This document shows, one piece after another, positions 58,713-64,000 of a stretch of 64,000 nt of DNA (position 1 is the first letter of the stretch; every line of letters begins with the position of its first letter). Under the pieces are notes generated by a model that was not told where the DNA came from, did not search any database, and worked only from the letters and a program-made list of their open reading frames with translations. The stretch is from assembly GCF_035984415.1 (NCBI RefSeq), contig NZ_CP130721.1, positions 124,001 through 188,000 of the forward strand, in the 5' to 3' direction. Position numbers and translations under genes: made by a program. The stretch is from Streptomyces sp. NBC_01296. GTDB taxonomy: Bacteria; Actinomycetota; Actinomycetes; Streptomycetales; Streptomycetaceae.

Positions 58713-59252
58713 GTGGGTGTTCGAAATTCCGACGTCGTCTTCGTCCGTTGGCCGGCGCAGGCGGATCTGAGAACCCGCTGCCGGCAGGAGGGCATGCCGC
58801 GCCTGCTCGTCGTGGAGGCGGGCGCGCAGCCGCCGATCAGCAACGATCCGGTCGAGGACTGGGTACGCCCCCCGGTGTCCCGGGATGACCTCGAAGCCCG
58901 GGTCACCGTCCTGCAGAGCCGTTTCGACAGCAACCGGGTACCGACGATCGACTCGACCGGGACCCTGAGCTTCGGCCATCACTCCATCACCGTCTCCACC
59001 ACGCAGACGGAGTTGATGCGCCTGCTCGTCGACCGCTTCGGCGACGTCGTGCACCGCTCCGAGTTCGTGCAGCGCTTCGCCCTGCAGACGCTGACGCTGA
59101 ACAGGAACGCGCTCGACCTGCACATCATGCGGCTGCGCCGCCGGCTCCTGCCCATCGAACTGTCCATCCGGACCGTGTGGGGGCGGGGCTACATGCTGGA
59201 GAACGCGGTGTCCGCCGAGGCCGTCCCGGCGGCGAACGCCTCCGGTGTCTGA
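58713..59252 (+). CDS. Winged-helix (OmpR/PhoB-type) regulator with truncated receiver-like N-terminus
   Basis: A 179-residue regulator from GTG 58713 (GGGAGG upstream). The C-terminal half is an OmpR-type winged helix: LSFGHHSITVSTTQTELMRLL, the recognition region LTLNRNALDLHIMRLRRRL, and IRTVWGRGYML. The N-terminal 65 residues (PRLLVVEAG, EDWVRPPVSRDDLEARV) resemble only the end of a receiver domain, with no phospho-Asp, so it is probably not controlled by a kinase. OmpR-type domains bind direct repeats of about 11 bp, the layout of the arrays found at several promoters here. It is the only apparently intact regulator in the window and the best local candidate for that role, though no SARP activation domain is present. 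Confidence 0.85.
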   Translation: MGVRNSDVVFVRWPAQADLRTRCRQEGMPRLLVVEAGAQPPISNDPVEDWVRPPVSRDDLEARVTVLQSRFDSNRVPTIDSTGTLSFGHHSITVSTTQTELMRLLVDRFGDVVHRSEFVQRFALQTLTLNRNALDLHIMRLRRRLLPIELSIRTVWGRGYMLENAVSAEAVPAANASGV

Positions 59253-59310
59253 CCATGCCGCACCCCACAGAGTGCAGGGACCAACCGACCACTCGACACC
59301 GGAGATTACC

Positions 59311-60564
59311 TTGAACTCCTCGACGACCAGCACCCTCTACGAAGTGGGCGACCTGCCCCCGCTCGGGACCGTCCCCCGTTCCATGTACGCGTCGGTCATC
59401 CGCCCGGAACGGTACGGGGCCCCGGCTACGGCCTTTCGGACGGAGGTCGTCGAGACGCCCGAGGTGCCGCCCGGGTTCGTCCTCGTCGCGGTCATGGCCG
59501 CCGGCATCAACTACAACAACGTCTGGGCGGCCAAGGGGCATCCCGTCGACGTCGTGGCGGCACGTCAGCGGCAGGGCAGCCAGGAGCCCTTCCACGTCGG
59601 CGGATCGGATGCCTCCGGAATCGTCTGGAAGGTGGGAGAGGGCGTACGGCAGGTCAAGGTGGGCGACGAGGTCATCGTCTCGGCCGGCCTGTGGGACGAG
59701 CACGATCCCGATGTCCGGCTCGGCGTCGATCCCATGCTCGCGGCATCGCTGAAGGCATGGGGCTACGAATCGAACTGGGGTTCGTTCGCCCAGTTCGCCC
59801 TGGTGGCCGACTTCCAGTGTCTGCCCCGGCCCACCAGGCTGAGCTGGGCGGAATCCGCGGGATTCCTGCTGACCGGTGCGACGGCGTACCGGCAGCTCAA
59901 CGGCTGGGCGCCCAACACGGTGCAGCCCGGTGACGGAGTCCTCATCTGGGGCGGCTCCGGCGGCCTCGGCTCCATGGCCATCTCCCTGACCCGGCAGATG
60001 GGAGGCAGGCCCATCGCCGTCGTGTCCTCACCGGAGAAGGCCAAGTACTGCCTCGACCTGGGTGCGGCGGGCGTCATCGACCGGACCAAGTTCAGCCATT
60101 GGGGACGCGTGCCCGAGGCCGGCACCGAGGAGCACAAGCGGTGGACCGCCGACCTGCGGGCCTTCGGGCGGGAGATCTGGGACATCCTCGGTGAGAAGGC
60201 CTCTCCCAAGATCGTTTTCGAGCATCCCGGCAGCGACACCATCCCCACGTCGGTCTACGTGTGCGGCACGGGCGGGATGATCGTGATCTGCGGGGCCACG
60301 TCCGGCTTCAACGTGGACGTCGACCTCAGGTACCTGTGGATGAGGCAGAAGCGGCTCCAGGGATCCCATTTCGCCAATCCGCGCGAGTGCCTCGCCGTGA
60401 CCCGCCTCGTCGACATGGGCCTCCTCGACCCGCACCTGGGGCACACGTACGCCTTCGAGGAGATCGGCCGGGCCCATCAGGACCTGCTGGAGGGCGTGCA
60501 GGCACCGGGCAACTCGGCCGTACTGGTCGGTGCGACGAACAATCCCGGTCTCGGGGACCGCTGA
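59311..60564 (+). CDS. Crotonyl-CoA carboxylase/reductase
   Basis: A 417-residue zinc-free MDR protein that reductively carboxylates 2-enoyl-CoAs to alkylmalonyl-CoA extender units with NADPH and CO2. CCR landmarks are NYNNVWAAKG, GGSDASGIVW, AWGYESNWGSFAQF (the Glu of the CO2-site pair) and KRLQGSHFAN (the conserved His); the NADPH loop is WGGSGGLGSM. I choose TTG 59311 because GGAG lies 6 bp upstream; GTG 59245 would overlap the regulator stop. No AT of PKS1-3 shows an ethylmalonyl-type motif, so its product is probably used by PKS4 or by proteins beyond the window. Side-chain specificity cannot be read. Confidence 0.93.
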   Translation: MNSSTTSTLYEVGDLPPLGTVPRSMYASVIRPERYGAPATAFRTEVVETPEVPPGFVLVAVMAAGINYNNVWAAKGHPVDVVAARQRQGSQEPFHVGGSDASGIVWKVGEGVRQVKVGDEVIVSAGLWDEHDPDVRLGVDPMLAASLKAWGYESNWGSFAQFALVADFQCLPRPTRLSWAESAGFLLTGATAYRQLNGWAPNTVQPGDGVLIWGGSGGLGSMAISLTRQMGGRPIAVVSSPEKAKYCLDLGAAGVIDRTKFSHWGRVPEAGTEEHKRWTADLRAFGREIWDILGEKASPKIVFEHPGSDTIPTSVYVCGTGGMIVICGATSGFNVDVDLRYLWMRQKRLQGSHFANPRECLAVTRLVDMGLLDPHLGHTYAFEEIGRAHQDLLEGVQAPGNSAVLVGATNNPGLGDR

Positions 60565-60580
60565 GCCGTCGCAGAAATCC

Positions 60581-60620
60581 TCGGGAAACACTCGAGGAGC
60601 AGTTGTGCCGCAATCGCGAG
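60581..60620 (+). promoter_or_regulatory. Heptamer array, 11-bp period, before the P450-ferredoxin-PKS4 operon
   Basis: Heptamers start at 60581 (TCGGGAA), 60592 (TCGAGGA), 60603 (TTGTGCC) and 60614 (TCGCGAG). The first two match the strong arrays well and the last two are degenerate. It lies just after the carboxylase/reductase stop, about 190 bp before the P450 start. Confidence 0.55.
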
Positions 60621-60810
60621 AAAGCTGCACACTGCATGAATGGAAAGATCGAGATCCGGGTTGTCTGGCATCATCGAGTCACGCCAATCCGCGGGGGTTT
60701 TTCCCGAAGTCAACGGGAATTCGTTTCCGCGGCCGGGTATGACCGCATGTCCTCCGAGCAGGGGTCCCGCCTGGGCCGGCCGAACAGGCCCTTACAACCA
60801 CGGAGTCGAC

Positions 60811-61995
60811 TTGACCAGGACCGATCTGCAGCCGGTGGCGTTCCCCACCGAGCGCACCTGCCCCTTCAACCCTCCCCCGAAGCTGACCGAGCTGCGGGAC
60901 GAGCACCCGGTGAGCAGACTGGCCTACCCCGACGGCACCGACGGCTGGCTGGTCACCGGGTACGCCGCCGCGCGTGCCGTCCTGAACGACCCCCGGTTCA
61001 GCTCACGCGGAGAACACCGCCGGATGGCGGTGGGGGAGGGCGCCCCGGGGCCGACGAGGCCGGGCGTCTTCATCTTCATGGACCCCCCGGAGCACAGCCG
61101 GTTCCGGAAGCTGTTCACCGGTGAATTCACCGTACGGCGGACCAGGAACCTGGAACCGAAGGTGGAGCGGATCACCGCGGACCGGATAGCCGCGATGCGG
61201 GAGATCGGACCGCCGGTGGATCTCGTGCGCGAATTCGCCCTGCCGATTCCCTCACTGGTGATATGCGAGCTGCTGGGTGTTCCGTACGAGGACCACGCGT
61301 TCTTCCAGCGGCATTCGGAAACCATGCTCGACTACGACCGCTCGATGGACGAGGTCGTGGAAGCATTCCAATTGATGGCGGAATTCCTGACCCGGCTGGT
61401 CCGCCTCAAGCGCGAGCGGCCGCAGGACGACCTGCTGAGCAGGGTCGCCGCGTCCGACCTCACGGACGAGGAAGCCGCGGGCTCGGCGATGCTCGTCCTC
61501 ACGGCGGGCCACGAGACCACCGCGAAGATGCTGGGACTCGGCACGTACCTGCTGCTCTCCCGGCCGGAGCAACTGGCGCTGCTGCGCAAGGACCCGTCCC
61601 TGATCGACGGCGCGGTCGAGGAGATGCTGCGCTACCTGAGCATCGTCCAGTTCGGCATCATCCGCGGAGCCACGCAGGACGTCGAGCTGGAGGGTCGGCG
61701 GATCCGGGCGGGCGAGGTCGTGACCGTGGCCCTGTCCGCGGCCAACCGCGACGGCGACGCCTTCCAGGACCCGGACGCGCTCGACCTGACCCGCAGCGCC
61801 GGCCGGCACCTCGGCTTCGGCTACGGCGTGCACCAGTGCGTGGGACAGCAGCTCGCCCGTGTCGAAATGCGGGTGGCCTTCGGTCAGTTGATCCGCGAGT
61901 TCCCCGGCCTGCACCTGGCCGCCGCGCGCGACGAGATCGAGACGACCCACCTGTCGTCGATGTACGGCGTGCGGCGCCTGCCCGTCGGCTGGTGA
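60811..61995 (+). CDS. Cytochrome P450 (CYP107-like), paralogue of the 46.4-kb P450
   Basis: A 394-residue P450 starting at TTG 60811 (GGAG 5 bp upstream, the same start style as the carboxylase/reductase). It begins TRTDLQPVAFPTERTCPFNPPP, as most family members do; the longer frame to 60640 runs through the heptamer-proximal leader and is rejected. The I-helix is AGHETT, ExxR is EEMLR, and the haem loop is FGYGVHQCVG. It is followed 5 bp later by its ferredoxin and then PKS4, so electron transfer is supplied in cis. It is expected to oxidise a substrate made by this block, possibly a carrier-bound amino acid or the finished chain. Confidence 0.93.
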   Translation: MTRTDLQPVAFPTERTCPFNPPPKLTELRDEHPVSRLAYPDGTDGWLVTGYAAARAVLNDPRFSSRGEHRRMAVGEGAPGPTRPGVFIFMDPPEHSRFRKLFTGEFTVRRTRNLEPKVERITADRIAAMREIGPPVDLVREFALPIPSLVICELLGVPYEDHAFFQRHSETMLDYDRSMDEVVEAFQLMAEFLTRLVRLKRERPQDDLLSRVAASDLTDEEAAGSAMLVLTAGHETTAKMLGLGTYLLLSRPEQLALLRKDPSLIDGAVEEMLRYLSIVQFGIIRGATQDVELEGRRIRAGEVVTVALSAANRDGDAFQDPDALDLTRSAGRHLGFGYGVHQCVGQQLARVEMRVAFGQLIREFPGLHLAAARDEIETTHLSSMYGVRRLPVGW

Positions 61996-62000
61996 CGGCG

Positions 62001-62201
62001 ATGAGGGTCGACGTCGACACGGATAAGTGCTGCGGCGCGGGCATGTGCGCGCTGACCGAGCCCCTGGTGTTCGACCAGAGCCGGGAGGACGGGACGGTCG
62101 TGCTGCTCAGCGCGCATCCGCCCGAGGAACTGTGGGACAGCGTCGAGGAGTGCGTGCGGGTGTGCCCCTCGCAGTCGATCAGCCTCGACGAGACCGCGTA
62201 G
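62001..62201 (+). CDS. 3Fe-4S type ferredoxin for the P450
   Basis: A 66-residue small ferredoxin: DKCCGAGMC near the N-terminus, PLVFDQSREDGTVVLL in the middle and VRVCPSQSI at the C-terminus supply the cluster cysteines in the 3Fe-4S/P450-ferredoxin pattern. It starts at ATG 62001, 5 bp after the P450 stop, and should pass electrons from a ferredoxin reductase (not in the window) to that P450, possibly also to the two other P450s, which lack a ferredoxin of their own. Confidence 0.93.
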   Translation: MRVDVDTDKCCGAGMCALTEPLVFDQSREDGTVVLLSAHPPEELWDSVEECVRVCPSQSISLDETA

Positions 62202-62292
62202 GGACCGGGTGGCCGGCAGCGGCCGCCCCCGGACCCCGGCACCGCCGGCGCGGACCACCGTGCCTTTCACCTGCCCGAAGTGAGGATGCGTG

Positions 62293-64000
62293 ATGAACGC
62301 CGACGACATTGCCATCATCGGACTCGGCTGCCGCCTCCCCGGCGGGATCGATTCCCCCGAAGCGCTCTGGCAGGGCCTGCTGGACGGGATCGACGCCATC
62401 GGCGAGGTCCCCCCGCAGCGGTGGAGAGCCGATGACTGGCATGACGTCGACCCCTCGGCGCCCGGCAAGATGACGACCCGCTGGGGCGGGTTCCTGGACG
62501 ACGTCGCGGGGTTCGACGCCGCGTTCTTCGGCATCTCGCCCACCGAGGCCGCCCAGATGGATCCGCAGCAGCGGGTGGCCCTGGAGGTCGCCTGGGCCGC
62601 GGTCGAGGACGCCAGGATCCGCACCGACCGGCTCGCCGAATCGGCCACCGGCGTGTTCTTCGGCACCATGTGGCAGGAGTACCACCTGGCCACCGGGGCG
62701 TCCGCCGGTGAGATCCGCACACACACCGCCATCGGCACGGACACCTCGATCATCCCGGCCCGCATCGCGTACGCCCTCGACCTGCGCGGCCCGGTGATGT
62801 CCGTCGGCACCGGATGCAGCTCGTCCCTCGTCGCCATCCACCAGGCGGTCCGGAGCCTGCGCTCCGGAGAGTCGGACCTCGCGCTGGCCGGCGGGGTCAG
62901 CCTCATCCTCCACCCCCACACCACCGTCGCGATGTCCAAGTTCGGCACGCAGAACCCCGACGGGCAGTGCCGCGCCTTCGACGCGGACGCCAACGGGTAC
63001 GTACGGGGCGAAGGCTGCGGCGTCGTCGTCCTGCGCCGGCTCGGCGACGCCCGGCGCAGCGGCGACCGGATCTACGCGGTGATCCGCGGCAGCGCCGTGA
63101 ACAACGACGGCACCACCGACGGCCTGGCCACCCCGAGCGCCGACACGCAGGCCGAAGTGCTGCGCTCGGCCTGGCGGGAGGCCGGAACGGACCCGGGCCT
63201 GGTGTCGTACGTGGAGGCCCACGGAACGGGGACCCGCCGGGGCGATCCGATCGAGGCCGCGGCCCTGGGCAGCGTGTTCGGCGACGGCAGGAAGACCGGG
63301 GAGCCGCTGCGGATCGGGTCGGCCAAGACCAACTTCGGCCACCTCGAACCGGCCGCCGGAGTGCTCGGCGTACTCAAGACCTCCCTGGCGCTCTTCCACG
63401 GCGAGCTGCCCCCAAGCCTGCACTTCCGCCGGCCCAACCCGGACATCGACTTCGACGCGGCGAACCTGGCCGTGGTCACCGACCGGCAGCCGTGGCCCCA
63501 GGGAGCGCGCCTGGCCGGAGTCAGCAGCTTCGGCTACGGCGGTACCAACGCCCACCTCGCGCTGGCCGGGCCGCCGCCGGCGCGGGCCGCCGAGGTCCGG
63601 GAACCCGCCGCGCGGACGCGGATCCCCTGGGTGCTGTCGGCGCGCTCCGAAGAGGCCCTGCGGGAACGGGCCGGTAGGCTGCGCGCCCACCTCGCCGCGC
63701 ACCCCGGCCTGTCGGCCGCCGACGTCGGCTTCTCCCTGGCCACCACCCGCGCCGACCACGAGTACCGGGCCGTCCTGCTCGGACGGGAGACCGCGGACCT
63801 GAGCCGGGGGCTGGAGGCGCTCGCGTCGGGAGCCCAGGTGCCGGACCTGGTCGTCGGATCCGGCCGCGGGCGCGGCCCGGTGCTGATGTTCGCCGGACAG
63901 GGTGCCCAGTGGGCCGGCATGGCCGCGGAACTGCTCGACTCCTCACCGGTGTTCGCCGAACGGTTCGCGCAGTGCGAGGCGGCGCTGGGACCGTTCGTGG
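62293..64000 (+). CDS. Type I PKS 4, N-terminal part (KS and start of AT; runs off the window)
   Basis: About 569 residues are visible from ATG 62293. The protein opens directly with the KS (DDIAIIGLGCRLPGG), with no docking helix or loading domain. The active Cys is in GTGCSSSL, with EAHGTG and KTNFGHLEPAAG. An AT has just begun (VLMFAGQGAQWAGM) at the edge. The KS is closer to the first KS of PKS1 than to the other extension KSs: both have PGxMTTRWGGFLDDVAGFD, QEYHLATG, GESDLALAGGV and NPDGQCRAFDAD. Lack of a docking domain fits a first module fed by a discrete carrier such as the PCP at 55.5 kb, or by the starter of this block. Downstream domains are unknown. Confidence 0.92.
   Translation, partial: MNADDIAIIGLGCRLPGGIDSPEALWQGLLDGIDAIGEVPPQRWRADDWHDVDPSAPGKMTTRWGGFLDDVAGFDAAFFGISPTEAAQMDPQQRVALEVAWAAVEDARIRTDRLAESATGVFFGTMWQEYHLATGASAGEIRTHTAIGTDTSIIPARIAYALDLRGPVMSVGTGCSSSLVAIHQAVRSLRSGESDLALAGGVSLILHPHTTVAMSKFGTQNPDGQCRAFDADANGYVRGEGCGVVVLRRLGDARRSGDRIYAVIRGSAVNNDGTTDGLATPSADTQAEVLRSAWREAGTDPGLVSYVEAHGTGTRRGDPIEAAALGSVFGDGRKTGEPLRIGSAKTNFGHLEPAAGVLGVLKTSLALFHGELPPSLHFRRPNPDIDFDAANLAVVTDRQPWPQGARLAGVSSFGYGGTNAHLALAGPPPARAAEVREPAARTRIPWVLSARSEEALRERAGRLRAHLAAHPGLSAADVGFSLATTRADHEYRAVLLGRETADLSRGLEALASGAQVPDLVVGSGRGRGPVLMFAGQGAQWAGMAAELLDSSPVFAERFAQCEAALGPFV

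Noticed and set aside
60640..60810. A longer N-terminus for the 60.8-kb P450
   Set aside because: The extension has no P450 character and poor codon bias, while TTG 60811 has GGAG 5 bp upstream and gives the family's usual N-terminus.
1..64000. tRNA, rRNA, riboswitch or CRISPR elements
   Set aside because: I looked for tRNA-like T-loop strings, rRNA landmarks and regular short repeats with spacers and saw none I could support.

Overview
The DNA is very GC-rich, with G/C-heavy third codon positions, GTG and TTG starts and actinobacterial families throughout (DUF5302, IS30-like-HTH/DUF4097 pair, IS110, mycothiol-type DinB fold). It looks like a Streptomyces chromosome. Nearly all of it is polyketide / nonribosomal peptide biosynthesis. 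I do not recognise the product.

Layout. (1) 1-6.5 kb, +: tailoring and resistance genes: a hydrolase-fold protein with no catalytic residues, a P450, a small barrel protein, a DinB-fold protein, a macrolide-type glycosyltransferase and a secreted GH1 beta-glucosidase. The last two fit intracellular glucosylation with extracellular reactivation. (2) 6.7-41.2 kb, +: three giant modular type I PKS genes holding six extension modules. PKS1 is ACP-KS-AT-AT-KR-ACP then KS-AT-DH-KR-ACP. PKS2 has two KS-AT-DH-KR-ACP modules. PKS3 is KS-AT-DH-KR-ACP then KS-AT-DH-ER-KR-ACP. AT motifs predict malonate, four methylmalonates, malonate: a starter, one beta-hydroxyl, four consecutive methyl-branched alkenes and one saturated unit. 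No thioesterase domain is present, so another subunit must follow. (3) 41.3-51.5 kb: a rearranged zone. A minus-strand unit (PKS remnant, P450, KASIII-type acyltransferase, MFS exporter, DUF5302) lies between two damaged plus-strand copies of an MFS-DUF5302-AccE-like unit, with IS110 and other transposase debris. (4) 51.5-53.1 kb: a frameshifted HTH regulator and a divergent, also frameshifted DUF4097 gene. (5) 53.2-64 kb: a second biosynthetic block: a free-standing adenylation protein with a methyltransferase between motifs A2 and A3, a discrete PCP, an atypical thioesterase, an orphan N-methyltransferase embedded in a truncated adenylation domain, an MbtH protein, a winged-helix regulator, a crotonyl-CoA carboxylase/reductase, a P450 with its ferredoxin, and the start of a fourth PKS cut by the window edge.

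How it may work together. The PKS line builds a polyene-like chain, P450s and the acyltransferase decorate it, and MFS proteins and the glucosyl cycle protect the host. The second block looks designed to activate and doubly methylate an amino acid (code closest to cysteine) and supply an alkylmalonyl extender for PKS4. Arrays of heptamers repeated every 11 bp, the architecture bound by SARP/OmpR-type regulators, precede genes in several parts of the window. This argues for shared control, although no SARP gene is in view. The zone between the PKS lines looks like the scar of recombination between two related clusters or duplicated halves of one.
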